A stretch of 64,000 bases of DNA, from the NCBI RefSeq assembly GCF_015207455.1, contig NZ_JADEWV010000004.1:1-64000 (forward strand), in the 5' to 3' direction. The notes under the pieces were generated by a model. That model worked only from the letters and a program-made list of their open reading frames with translations. It was not told where the DNA came from and made no database searches. The translations under genes and the position numbers were made by a program. This DNA is from Microcoleus sp. LEGE 07076. GTDB lineage: Bacteria > Cyanobacteriota > Cyanobacteriia > Cyanobacteriales > Microcoleaceae. Below, piece after piece: positions 1-7,986 of the stretch (position 1 is its first letter; the number at the start of each line of letters is the position of its first letter).

Positions 1-136
1 CTTCTACAGTACCCCACTCTCCCAACTGTTCGCGAATGTATTGCTGGACATAGAAATGCCCTGCGGACGCGAGGTATGGGTTGCGATCGCGTACAATTTG
101 AATTAGGTGGCCCTGCAGACGTTCTTTGAGATCCAT
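1..136 (-). CDS. N-terminus of probable M28-family peptidase (partial)
   Basis: The frame starts with ATG at 136 and stays open to the left edge, giving 45 residues beginning MDLKERLQGHLIQIVRDRNP. The block RDRNPYLASAGHFYVQQYI followed by REQLGEWG resembles, from memory, the N-terminus of cyanobacterial M28 zinc aminopeptidases, where it precedes the catalytic domain. The metal-binding domain lies outside the window, so the assignment rests on the N-terminal block alone. The gene is divergent from the ATPase gene that starts at 184, with a 47-bp shared promoter region. Confidence 0.55.
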   Translation of the reverse strand, partial: MDLKERLQGHLIQIVRDRNPYLASAGHFYVQQYIREQLGEWGTVE

Positions 137-183
137 GCGATCGCAGATACAATGAGTACACTCAGATTATATGGGATTGAATT

Positions 184-1323
184 ATGATTGGAGAAGTCAG
201 AATCGAAAATTATAAGTCCATTCAAAAGCTGAAGCTAGAATTAGGACGAGTAACTGTATTGATTGGTGAAAATGGCTGCGGCAAGAGTAATATCCTAGAG
301 GCGATCGCCCTTGCTTCTGCGGCGGCAGATGATAAGCTGGATAACGAGTTTTTAGCATCTAGGGGCATCAGAGTTACAGAACCTCAATTTATGCGATCGG
401 CTTTTGAAAAGGAAAATTTAGATAAAGATATCAGCATTGAAATTAGAGGAAATAATGACACAATAAAAATATGGTTTATTTTAAATAACGATAATACACC
501 CTATGCTCGATGGAGAAATCATTTTTACTATGGGATTTCAGAAGAAGAACGGAATTTAGAAAGAGCCTATAGGCCGCTTGCTGCTTGGGAATATAATAGT
601 TTTTTAGACAGCCGAGATCGACAATATCAATTTATCCGCAAAACAAATATCAAAACACTTAAAATACAGGAATTTATCATTTACTCTCCTGAAAATATCG
701 CCTTACGTACTTTTGAAAAAGAAGGGCAAATTCAACCATTAGGGATTAATGGAGAAGGCTTGTTTAAACTTTTAAAATTTTTGAATTCAGACAACCAGGA
801 ACAGCTTAATGAAATTCAAAAAAAGCTGCAACTGATAGATTGGTTTCAAGATTTTGAATCTCCTCCAAATTTATCAAGTATTCAAAACTCACTTCAAATT
901 AAAGATAGATACTTAGATCCAGATTTAGCTTACTTTGACCAAAGAAGTTCTAATGAAGGCTTTTTATTTTTGCTATTTTACTTTGCTTTATTTATTAGCG
1001 AACTCACGCCTAATTTTTTTGCAATTGACAACATTGACGCTTCCCTCAATCCTCGATTATGCCGCCGATTAATCGAAGAATTAGTCGAACTAGCAAAAAA
1101 GAATGATAAACAAGTCATCTTAACAACTCACAACCCGGCAGTTTTGGATGGTTTGGATTTAGATGATGATGAACAGCGGCTGTTTGCAATTTCCCGCAAC
1201 CAATTAGGCTATACTAAAGCTACAGGCATTCTCAAACCTCAACCTTTGGAGGGACAAGAACTTGTGAAATTATCAGAGGCATTTTTGAGAGGTTATATCG
1301 GCGGACTTCCTAAGAATTTTTAA
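184..1323 (+). CDS. AAA-type (RecF/OLD-like) ATPase
   Basis: A 379-residue SMC/RecF-like ATPase. The N-terminal strand IGEVRIENYKSI leads into a Walker A motif, GENGCGKS at residues 28-35. The C-terminal third has a Walker-B-like strand (FFAIDNIDASLNPRL, with an unusual IDN where IDE/DE is expected) and the switch motif TTHNPAVLD. No TOPRIM nuclease domain is seen, so this is an ATPase-only member of the AAA_21-like group often paired with a nuclease gene. The coding sequence is visibly more AT-rich than flanking housekeeping genes, which hints at horizontal acquisition. It is followed within 2 bp by a 21-codon ORF that looks like the start of such a partner gene. A role in phage defence is inference from the family and the adjacent toxin-antitoxin pair. 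Confidence 0.8.
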   Translation: MIGEVRIENYKSIQKLKLELGRVTVLIGENGCGKSNILEAIALASAAADDKLDNEFLASRGIRVTEPQFMRSAFEKENLDKDISIEIRGNNDTIKIWFILNNDNTPYARWRNHFYYGISEEERNLERAYRPLAAWEYNSFLDSRDRQYQFIRKTNIKTLKIQEFIIYSPENIALRTFEKEGQIQPLGINGEGLFKLLKFLNSDNQEQLNEIQKKLQLIDWFQDFESPPNLSSIQNSLQIKDRYLDPDLAYFDQRSSNEGFLFLLFYFALFISELTPNFFAIDNIDASLNPRLCRRLIEELVELAKKNDKQVILTTHNPAVLDGLDLDDDEQRLFAISRNQLGYTKATGILKPQPLEGQELVKLSEAFLRGYIGGLPKNF

Positions 1324-1324
1324 T

Positions 1325-1390
1325 ATGATTAGTTTTGGATTGATTGCAGAGGAACTTGCCAAATTTTTATGTCATATAATAGAAACATAG
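1325..1390 (+). pseudogene. Possible truncated start of the ATPase partner (DUF4276/TOPRIM-like)
   Basis: ATG at 1325 follows the ATPase stop by one base and opens a 21-codon frame, MISFGLIAEELAKFLCHIIE plus T, ending in TAG. The opening MISFGLIAE resembles, from memory, the first residues of small TOPRIM/DUF4276-like proteins encoded directly behind AAA ATPases (pattern GLIxEGxTD). Here the expected Gly-x-Thr-Asp is missing and the frame ends at once, so it would be a remnant left by deletion. It could equally be a chance short ORF. Confidence 0.3.
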
Positions 1391-1405
1391 TTATCGGAGA
1401 TTACC

Positions 1406-1696
1406 ATGCAAGCATACAAACTTAGAGGTAAAATCGATGCAACTGGCAACTTGGTAGTTGTGGAACCCGTGAATATGCCGCCGGGAGATGTAGAAATCAT
1501 CGTTTGGCCGGTAGCTGATGCGGTTGTCAGTTCCCCAGAGTTAGTAGTTGAGTCGCAGGAAGCAAATCCCAAAAGAAAAGTAAAAACTAAAATCAAGGCT
1601 TTGCAAGCCTGGTTTGAGAATACTCAGCCTGTCTCGCCTGAGTTCGATGCAGAGGAAGCTAGATGGGAAGCTTTGAAGGAGAAACACAATCTATGA
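1406..1696 (+). CDS. Probable antitoxin of a PIN-domain TA pair
   Basis: A 96-residue acidic protein directly upstream of a PIN-domain toxin and overlapping it by the four bases ATGA (1693-1696), so the pair is translationally coupled. The N-terminal part (YKLRGKIDATGNLVVVEPVN) looks beta-rich. The C-terminal half is charged and helical, with QAWFENTQPVSPEFDAEEARWE, as in antitoxin tails that wrap a PIN active site. I recognise the layout rather than a named family. A GGAG ribosome-binding site stands just before the ATG. Confidence 0.7.
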   Translation: MQAYKLRGKIDATGNLVVVEPVNMPPGDVEIIVWPVADAVVSSPELVVESQEANPKRKVKTKIKALQAWFENTQPVSPEFDAEEARWEALKEKHNL

Positions 1697-2112
1697 AAAT
1701 CTTGCTAGATACTAACATCATCTTAGATATCGCCCTCGAACGACAGCAATTTTTTGGTGAAAGCGAACAAGTTTTGTCCTTTGTTGAACAGGGACACCTA
1801 GAAGGCTATATTTCAGCCTCTACTTTTGGCGACCTTTACTACATCATACGTAAAGTTAAAAGTCGAGATTCAACGCTTGAGTTTTTGAGACATATAGCCA
1901 CATTTTGTCAAGTCGCAACAGTAGATAACTCTGTTATTTCAATGGCATTAACTTGCAACTTCAAGGATTTTGAAGATGCGATTCAGTACAGCACTGCTGT
2001 AATCAATCGAATTGATGCCATTGTCACCCGCAACCCGCGAGATTTTCCGGTTACTACTCCTAGGATTGTAACTCCAAATCAGTTAATTCAAGAGTTAACC
2101 AATTCTCCCTAA
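1693..2112 (+). CDS. PIN-domain toxin (VapC-like ribonuclease)
   Basis: A 139-residue PIN-domain protein. It opens with KILLDTNIILDIALER, containing the first PIN acidic residue in LDTNIILD. Further acidic residues expected for metal binding sit in CNFKDFEDAIQY and INRIDAIVTRNPRDF, the latter being the typical TRN-xxDF motif near the PIN C-terminus. The start at 1693 is preferred over an in-frame ATG at 1663 because it gives the canonical PIN N-terminus and the ATGA overlap with the antitoxin. PIN toxins of this kind cleave RNA when freed from the antitoxin. The RNA target cannot be read from the sequence. Confidence 0.85.
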   Translation: MKILLDTNIILDIALERQQFFGESEQVLSFVEQGHLEGYISASTFGDLYYIIRKVKSRDSTLEFLRHIATFCQVATVDNSVISMALTCNFKDFEDAIQYSTAVINRIDAIVTRNPRDFPVTTPRIVTPNQLIQELTNSP

Positions 2113-2125
2113 ATTTCCCAAATCC

Positions 2126-3196
2126 CTAAACTTCCGACTCCAATTCTGTAGCCCGAACTTGCACGGGAAATTCAACTGCATTCAACTCCGACGACTCTAA
2201 TAACTGCACTTTCTCCTCAGAATTCGCTGCACTCTTCCGGCCTTTTCCCAATTTTTCCGCCAAAGTATCCCTCTGATTAATCAAATAAATACTCACCAAA
2301 GTCAGCCCCACCCCCATCGATTGCAGCGGATTCAACACCTCGCCCAACAACAAATTGCCGAACAGCAAAGCAAAAATCGGGGTAAGAAAGGTAAGAGAAC
2401 TTAAACTTGTGAGACTGCCGCTGGAAGCAAAATAAAAGAATAAACCGTAGGCGATCGCACTCCCAAAAATAGTAGAATAAGCTAACGCCATCCATCCCGA
2501 AAAATCGATATTTACAAACTGTTCGGACTCAGTTGCTGCCGAAATTGCCAACAGTGGCAAACCGCCCAAAATCATGTGCCAGCCAGTCGCCACCACCGGG
2601 TCAACATAACGGCAAACCCAGCGCACCAAAACCGTACCCACAGCCATCGACAAAGCCGCCAACAGCATCAACCATTCCCCACCCTGAAACACACTTTCGA
2701 TACCCGCAGAAACCTGCGCGCTTTCAGGAGAAAACAGCCCCAAAATCCAGCCATCCGGCAACCCAATTAAACTGATGCCGATCACGCCAATTACTAATCC
2801 CAACCAGCCCCAAAAGCCAATTTTTTCTTGAAACAACCACAAACACAAAATCGCCACAGCTAGCGGTTGAGAATCAATCATCACCGAACCCAAACCCGCA
2901 CCGGTTCTGTTCAAACCTTCGGCTAAAAAGCCTTGAAACAAAGTAGCGTCAACTACAGCAAACAGTGAAATCCACAGCCAAGCTTTCGGGCCCTGTGGCT
3001 GCGGTTTTCCCATCAGCGCCGCCGCCAACAAAACTAACACGCCCGCAGGTACTAAACGCACAAATGCTACAAACAGGGGTGTCGTGTGTGGCATGACTCC
3101 TTTCATGGCTACCATTGCCGTTCCCCACAGGAAAAACGGCGCAATTAGCAACAGCGGGGCAAAAGGTAGTTTAGAACCGGTCAGTTTTAGCTGCAT
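2126..3196 (-). CDS. DMT/EamA-family permease
   Basis: A 356-residue membrane protein with about ten hydrophobic helices arranged as two EamA repeats. The first is LLIAPFFLWGTAMVAMKGV, and the second starts near LLAALSMAVGTVLVRWV, with a GSLTSLSSLTFLTPIFALLFG signature in the penultimate region. The WGTAMVAMK motif is typical of the drug/metabolite transporter superfamily. A hydrophilic tail of about 50 residues extends past the last helix. The substrate cannot be predicted. It converges with the PIN toxin gene, the two stops being about 13 bp apart. Confidence 0.85.
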   Translation of the reverse strand: MQLKLTGSKLPFAPLLLIAPFFLWGTAMVAMKGVMPHTTPLFVAFVRLVPAGVLVLLAAALMGKPQPQGPKAWLWISLFAVVDATLFQGFLAEGLNRTGAGLGSVMIDSQPLAVAILCLWLFQEKIGFWGWLGLVIGVIGISLIGLPDGWILGLFSPESAQVSAGIESVFQGGEWLMLLAALSMAVGTVLVRWVCRYVDPVVATGWHMILGGLPLLAISAATESEQFVNIDFSGWMALAYSTIFGSAIAYGLFFYFASSGSLTSLSSLTFLTPIFALLFGNLLLGEVLNPLQSMGVGLTLVSIYLINQRDTLAEKLGKGRKSAANSEEKVQLLESSELNAVEFPVQVRATELESEV

Positions 3197-3311
3197 GGCG
3201 GGGACTCCAAATGATTGATGAGAGCTGCTCTCAGAAAAATAATGTAGATTTGTTAAGCAATTTTTACAATTATATATTATTGATGTTGGGTTAAGTGCGA
3301 TCGAACGGGCA

Positions 3312-3475
3312 ATCTAGAACGGGCAAGATGCCGGTTCCACAAAATCAAGGTGGAACAGGCCCGACAGCCTGTTGCTGAGAATCTAGAACAGGCAAGATGC
3401 CCGTTCCACAAAATCAAGGTGGAACAGGCCCGACAGCCTGTTGCTGAGAATCTAGAACAGGCTGTCGGGCCTGTT
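3312..3475. repeat. 69-bp direct repeat with palindromic CCTGTTC/GAACAGG motifs
   Basis: Two full copies and one partial copy of a 69-bp unit start at the ATCTAGAAC boxes at 3312, 3381 and 3450. Each unit carries inverted GGAACAGGC / GCCTGTTG arms that can fold into hairpins. Related GGAACAGGC-GCCTGTTCC palindromes occur at about 23057-23121 and in part near 25265 and 57945, so this belongs to a dispersed family. The short reading frames here come from the repeat and are not genes. Confidence 0.85.
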
Positions 3476-3561
3476 GCGAACACGATCGCAACATCTACCC
3501 CGATCGATAAGGCACACTATAAGTTAGCTACAAAATTTCATACATTGCCTGTAAACTGCCC

Positions 3562-4380
3562 ATGATTTGGCCATTCAAGCCCCGCTACCGCAAACAAATC
3601 GCCCGCATCGAAGTCACCGGTGCCATTGCCGGAGAAACTCGCAAACGAGTTCTCGAAGCCCTCAAAACTGTTGAAGAACGCAAATTTCCCGCTTTGCTGC
3701 TGCGGATAGACAGCCCTGGGGGGACAGTCGGCGATTCCCAGGAAATTTACAGCGCCCTCAAGCGCTTGCAAGAAAAAATCAAAATAGTCGCCAGTTTCGG
3801 CAATATTTCAGCTTCTGGCGGAGTCTACATCGGCATGGGAGCCCAACATATTGTTTCCAATCCCGGTACAATTACTGGCAGCATCGGGGTGATTATCCGG
3901 GGTAACAATATAGAAGGGCTGCTAGAAAAAGTCGGCGTTTCTTTTGAGGTGATTAAATCCGGGCCGTATAAAGATATCTTGGCATTCGATCGACAATTGA
4001 CCGAACCCGAACAGCAAATTCTGCAAGACTTAATCGACACTACCTACCAGCAATTCGTGGAAACCGTTGCCGAAGCCCGTTCCCTACCGGTTGAAAAAGT
4101 CAAAACTTTTGCCGACGGTCGCATTTTTAGCGGTCAGCAAGCCTTAGAATTGGGTGTGGTCGATCGGCTCGGAACAGAAGAGGACGCTCGCCGCTGGACA
4201 GCCGAACTCGCCGGCCTCGACCCGGAAAAAACCGAATGCTGCACCCTAGAAAAGCCAAAACCTTTCCTAAATCGGGTCTTGGGGAGTAGTCTGGATACAT
4301 CGGGAATTTCAGCTTACAAGAATTTGCTGGAATTTGAGATGTCTACTAGCGGTTTACCGCTGTGGCTGTATCGCCCGTGA
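3562..4380 (+). CDS. sppA: Signal peptide peptidase SppA, short form (S49)
   Basis: A 272-residue S49 serine protease of the short, single-domain type. Such enzymes are thought to degrade signal peptides and membrane-protein fragments at the membrane. Seen here: RIDSPGGTVGDSQEIY around residue 50, the nucleophile region GNISASGGVYIGMG with Ser85, the GTITGSIGV turn, and SGPYKD with Lys137 as the likely general base. The N-terminus IWPFKPRYRKQIARI lacks a clear transmembrane helix. A second, long SppA lies at 33400. The aroH gene follows on the same strand after a tandem-repeat spacer. Confidence 0.9.
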   Translation: MIWPFKPRYRKQIARIEVTGAIAGETRKRVLEALKTVEERKFPALLLRIDSPGGTVGDSQEIYSALKRLQEKIKIVASFGNISASGGVYIGMGAQHIVSNPGTITGSIGVIIRGNNIEGLLEKVGVSFEVIKSGPYKDILAFDRQLTEPEQQILQDLIDTTYQQFVETVAEARSLPVEKVKTFADGRIFSGQQALELGVVDRLGTEEDARRWTAELAGLDPEKTECCTLEKPKPFLNRVLGSSLDTSGISAYKNLLEFEMSTSGLPLWLYRP

Positions 4381-4387
4381 TTTAATA

Positions 4388-4652
4388 GTCAGTTATTTGT
4401 TAGTTGTTATTTGTTATTTGTTATTTGTTATTTGTTATTTGTTATTTTTTGGTTATAATTCCGAATTACCAATTACTACTGACAACTAACAACTAATAAC
4501 TAACGACTAACGAATAACAACTAATGGCAGTGGGGTGTTGGCAGTTATTTGTTATTTGTTATTTTTTGGTTCTAATTCCGAATTACCAATTCCTACTAAC
4601 AACTAACGACTAACAACTAACGACTAACGACTAACAACTAACAACTAACAAA
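4388..4652. repeat. Short tandem repeats of GTTATTT and AACAACTA types
   Basis: Low-complexity heptamer-like repeats fill the gap between sppA and aroH. A GTTATTT run at about 4393-4447 and another at 4543-4565 are each followed by CTAACAA/CTAACGA runs of roughly complementary sequence (4485-4524 and 4596-4652). This makes a large imperfect inverted arrangement. The same type of repeat occurs at 33172-33395, 40409-40905 and 54960-55010. No gene is visible in it. Confidence 0.85.
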
Positions 4653-4655
4653 AAC

Positions 4656-5063
4656 ATGAAAAATATTGGCGTGGAGTGGCAAGTGCGGGCGATTCGCGGG
4701 GCAACTACTGCTAGCGATAATTCGGTGGCAGCAATTAGAGAAGCGGTGAGAGAATTGTTAGATGAATTAGAAGCAAAAAATGATATTAATCCAGAATTAA
4801 TTATTAGTGCTACGTTTTCTGCTACTCGCGATTTAGATGCTATCTTTCCGGCCGCGATCGCCCGCGAACGTCCTCACTGGTGCAATGTTCCTTTGTTGGA
4901 TGTCCAGCAAATGCACGTTGAGGGTTCTTTACCGCGCTGCATTCGGTTCTTGATTCACGTCAATTGGCCGGCACAGGTTGAAATTTATCATCCTTATTTG
5001 CGGGGAGCTCAAAATTTGCGGCCGGATTGGAATTTGGCGGTGGCTGCGGCTGGGGAAAAGTAG
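4656..5063 (+). CDS. aroH: Chorismate mutase, AroH class
   Basis: A 135-residue monofunctional chorismate mutase of the Bacillus AroH type, which converts chorismate to prephenate for phenylalanine and tyrosine synthesis. The family signatures are VRAIRGATTASDNSVAAI at the N-terminus (with the active-site Arg of RGATT), ISATFSATRDLDAIFPA, and the C-terminal VPLLDVQQMHVEGSLPRCIR with LPRCIR forming part of the active site. Length matches the family (about 120-135). It sits downstream of sppA on the same strand. Confidence 0.93.
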   Translation: MKNIGVEWQVRAIRGATTASDNSVAAIREAVRELLDELEAKNDINPELIISATFSATRDLDAIFPAAIARERPHWCNVPLLDVQQMHVEGSLPRCIRFLIHVNWPAQVEIYHPYLRGAQNLRPDWNLAVAAAGEK

Positions 5064-5250
5064 ATTTGGCGATGGTGAAAGTCGATCGCCCGGACAATTC
5101 ATAAAGGGCGATCGGCAGATTTCTTTCTCAAGGGGTTGACAAGTTGCAAGTTAAGGTGTATGTTGGTGAGTGTGCGAGTTGCAAAAACCGCTCCAGAATT
5201 TTGAAAATTGCATAGTTTTTTTTGGGATCTGCAGCTAGTTTCAGTGTCGC

Positions 5251-5450
5251 AGAATGTCAATCGACGCACCTCGGGCGATCGGTCAAACCCTGATTTTCTC
5301 GTTGAGGTGCGTCGATGACTCTCATAGCAAGGGTTACGGCTTGCCAGCAACTGAGCTTATTGCTGATTTTACCCTCTTATTGACAACAAAAAAAAGGTGC
5401 GTCGATTTGAGGCTTGAAACCCTTTCTGGGTAAGGCTTCCTGGACGAACA
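5251..5450 (+). promoter_or_regulatory. CRISPR leader with 12-bp inverted repeat
   Basis: AT-rich DNA directly before the first CRISPR repeat, on the side opposite the terminal end. It holds three copies of the 12-mer AGGTGCGTCGAT. The first, at 5260-5271, is inverted. The second, at 5305-5316, forms a perfect 12-bp inverted repeat with it. The third, at 5395-5406, lies 44 bp before the array. A TTGACA at about 5380-5385 could be a -35 box for array transcription. The rest of 5064-5250 holds no gene I can support. Confidence 0.6.
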
Positions 5451-6531
5451 GTCTCCTTTACCACTTCCCCGAGAGGGGATTGAAACACTCTAAATTAGAA
5501 TCCTGCATTACAAACAAAAATGTTGAGTCTCCTTTACCACTTCCCCGAGAGGGGATTGAAACCAGGTGGTGCGCCAGGGGCGTCGCGCCCAGGCACGCTA
5601 TCGTCTCCTTTACCACTTCCCCGAGAGGGGATTGAAACAACAGTATTGCGGTATGGTTCGTCATTCCCGTATTTTGTCTCCTTTACCACTTCCCCGAGAG
5701 GGGATTGAAACAAGAAGGTCCTGACTGTTGGCCAGGATAGGGAACAGTCTCCTTTACCACTTCCCCGAGAGGGGATTGAAACTTCTCTTTTTGAAACTAG
5801 GGAGTGACAGGAGCATCGAATAGGTCTCCTTTACCACTTCCCCGAGAGGGGATTGAAACTCAAGGGAGGTAGTAGTTTTAAAAGCGAGAAACTCAAGGTC
5901 TCCTTTACCACTTCCCCGAGAGGGGATTGAAACAATTTGGGGGTTCATAGCCTTCCTCGTCAATAAAAGTCTCCTTTACCACTTCCCCGAGAGGGGATTG
6001 AAACTTTGGGTTTCTTCTTGCGTTTGACTCATTTTTTCACTCGTCTCCTTTACCACTTCCCCGAGAGGGGATTGAAACCGGTAGAGGTCTGCGGTTTCCT
6101 CCAGAGACATAGGTTCAGTCTCCTTTACCACTTCCCCGAGAGGGGATTGAAACACTTGAGTTGTCAGAACTTGAGTTGTCAGAACTTGACTGTCTCCTTT
6201 ACCACTTCCCCGAGAGGGGATTGAAACACCTACTGCTTCAAGGAATGCGGAAAAAACTGTTAGACCGTCTCCTTTACCACTTCCCCGAGAGGGGATTGAA
6301 ACACTAGAGAGGAATCCATATTTAGAATGGTGGGTGTGCCGTGTCTCCTTTACCACTTCCCCGAGAGGGGATTGAAACTTGCGGAATCCCGATGGGTAAC
6401 ACACAATTGTGTCTGACCCGTCTCCTTTACCACTTCCCCGAGAGGGGATTGAAACCCCACTCCTGTAGCAAACGTTCCAACTTGGTCGTTAGCTGGTCTC
6501 CTTTACCACTTCCCCGAGAGGGGATTGAAAC
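5451..6531 (+). CRISPR. CRISPR array, 15 repeats of 36 bp, 14 spacers
   Basis: Fifteen identical 36-bp repeats begin GTCTCCTTTACC, contain the hairpin CCCCGAGAGGGG, and end GGATTGAAAC. They start at 5451, 5527, 5603, 5676, 5747, 5824, 5898, 5969, 6043, 6118, 6192, 6267, 6343, 6420 and 6496. Spacers are 35-41 bp and all differ. The 3' end ATTGAAAC is the usual 8-nt crRNA 5' handle of type III and I-D systems, which sets the transcribed strand as plus. That subtype reading is inference. No repeat is degenerate at the trailing end. No cas gene occurs in the window, so the array is orphan here or served in trans. All reading frames inside are repeat artefacts. Confidence 0.98.
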
Positions 6532-6626
6532 TTTAATGATTGCCTTTTCGGCATCTGATAGCCAAGACACCAGGCGGTTGAAACCGCTGCTACACAGTCA
6601 AAGTCCGCCTGCGCGGACTAAAGATT

Positions 6627-6942
6627 AACTGGATTTGGTATTATTTCAAAGTCCGCGCAGGCGGACATCGTTTGTGTAGACGCGGTTTCAACCACCTCCT
6701 TCATAAACTGGATTTGGTATTATTTCAAAGTCCGCGCAGGCGGACATCGTTTGTGTAGACGCGGTTTCAACCACCTCCTTCATAAACTGGATTTGGTATT
6801 ATTTCAAAGTCCGCGCAGGCGGACATCGTTTGTGTAGACGCGGTTTCAACCACCTCCTTCATAAACTGGATTTGGTATTATTTCAAAGTCCGCGCAGGCG
6901 GACATCGTTTGTGTAGACGCGGTTTCAACCGCCTCCTTGATA
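6627..6942. repeat. 79-bp tandem repeat, four copies
   Basis: Four near-perfect 79-bp units start at 6627, 6706, 6785 and 6864. Each holds the palindrome GTCCGCGCAGGCGGAC and a CGCGGTTTCAACC box. The last copy differs near its end (GCCTCCTTGA instead of ACCTCCTTCA). The unit is built from two motifs seen dispersed elsewhere: GCGGTTTCAACCGCC (also at 35240-35475 and, inverted, at 57870) and the AGTCCGCGCAN-type box. No coding potential is seen. Confidence 0.9.
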
Positions 6943-6958
6943 AACTGACGCAGGGTGT

Positions 6959-7021
6959 CAGAAACCGGGTTTTTTCGAGAATACCCTTACAGCCGACAAA
7001 AATCCGAAAAACCCGGTTTCT
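6959..7021. repeat. Long inverted repeat around AAACCCGGTTT
   Basis: GAAACCGGGTTTTTTCG near 6961 is matched by CGAAAAACCCGGTTTC near 7006, separated by about 30 bases, so a large hairpin can form. The same ACCCGGTTT/AAACCGGGT arms appear at 7062-7094, 35493-35521 and 38415-38505, which shows a dispersed palindromic family often placed just behind genes. Confidence 0.6.
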
Positions 7022-7061
7022 TTGATTTTGATGCGTAAGTCCCAAAACTCATAAACTACAA

Positions 7062-7094
7062 AAAAACCCGGCTTCTCAAAGAAACCGGGTTTTA
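7062..7094 (-). terminator. Hairpin terminator behind crtR
   Basis: Read on the minus strand, AAAACCCGGTTTCT and AGAAGCCGGGTTTT form a stem of about 14 bp with one mismatch and a tetraloop-sized gap, followed by a run of T. It starts 2 bp after the crtR stop codon, the normal place for an intrinsic terminator. Confidence 0.65.
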
Positions 7095-7095
7095 A

Positions 7096-7986
7096 TTAAT
7101 CAGTGGCTTTCTTGCGATGCAGCCTAATCCCTAAAAAGATGTCATATATAAAACTCCAAAAGTCCTTTTTCCCTTCCAATATTCCCAAACTTTGAGGAGA
7201 ACCTTTCTCATCCAACAGCGGCTTCACAGCTTCGTAAGCTGGCTTGTAATTGTACCAAGGAATTGAAGGCCACAAATGATGGATCAGATGATAGTTCTGT
7301 CCCAAAATTAAGATATTCAGAATTGGACTAGGATATACTCTGGCATTTTTCCAACGATCGCGATCGTGAAACGGACGGTGCGGCAAATAATCAAAAAATA
7401 ACCCCAACGCCAACCCCACCACCAAAGCCGGAGAAAACCAAAAATTCAACACGTAACCTAAATGGTCGTATTGAATCGAGATATACACGATCGTAATCAC
7501 AAACAAGCGGCTGAAAAACCATTCCCACAGTTCATTCTTTCGCCACAACTTGCGCTTGAAAAAGAAAATCTCGTGGTAAAAAAACCTCGCAGCAATCAAC
7601 CACAAAGGCCCGCCAGTCGAAACATAATGGTCTGGATCGTTTTCGGGATCGTTAACGTGGGCGTGATGCTGCATATGTACCCGCGTAAACACCGGGAACG
7701 CAAAGCCCAACATCAGGGCGCTACCGTGTCCCAAAATAGCATTCATCGTGCGATCGCGATGGGCTGCATTGTGAGACGCATCGTGAATCACCGTTCCAGC
7801 CATGTGCAAAGCCAACACATTCAATGAAAAACAGCACCATTGGGGCCATTCCCAAAACCAGAAACCCATAAAAGAAATTCCGATAATCCCCACGGCACTC
7901 AAAAACAGCAGCAGCGTCGGATTGAAGTCACCGGGAGGACTCAGAAACTCTTTCGGCACTGTCAGCGGCCGTCCTGCCTCCGACAT
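7096..7986 (-). CDS. crtR: Beta-carotene hydroxylase CrtR
   Basis: A 296-residue membrane di-iron hydroxylase of the fatty-acid-desaturase fold. In cyanobacteria CrtR adds 3-hydroxyl groups to beta-carotene (zeaxanthin) and related carotenoids. The N-terminus MSEAGRPLTVPKEFL and PPGDFNPTL is characteristic of CrtR. Histidine boxes are HDASH, HMQHHAH and HLIHH, with an additional PHRPFHDRDRW. At least four hydrophobic helices are visible. ATG at 7986 is chosen over an upstream in-frame ATG (7998) because it gives the family N-terminus. A hairpin terminator follows the stop. Confidence 0.9.
   Translation of the reverse strand: MSEAGRPLTVPKEFLSPPGDFNPTLLLFLSAVGIIGISFMGFWFWEWPQWCCFSLNVLALHMAGTVIHDASHNAAHRDRTMNAILGHGSALMLGFAFPVFTRVHMQHHAHVNDPENDPDHYVSTGGPLWLIAARFFYHEIFFFKRKLWRKNELWEWFFSRLFVITIVYISIQYDHLGYVLNFWFSPALVVGLALGLFFDYLPHRPFHDRDRWKNARVYPSPILNILILGQNYHLIHHLWPSIPWYNYKPAYEAVKPLLDEKGSPQSLGILEGKKDFWSFIYDIFLGIRLHRKKATD

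Noticed and set aside
3277-3565. Short ORFs in the 69-bp repeat
   Set aside because: They translate the repeat itself (EQARQPVAENLEQA) with no other support.
6532-6600. A possible 15th spacer plus a degenerate terminal repeat after 6531
   Set aside because: The CGGTTGAAACC there belongs to the dispersed GCGGTTGAAACCGC palindrome and does not match the rest of the CRISPR repeat.
5414-6628. Several reading frames of 60-140 codons on both strands across the CRISPR region
   Set aside because: They consist of translated CRISPR repeats (YHFPERGL, PLSGKW) and spacers, so they are artefacts.
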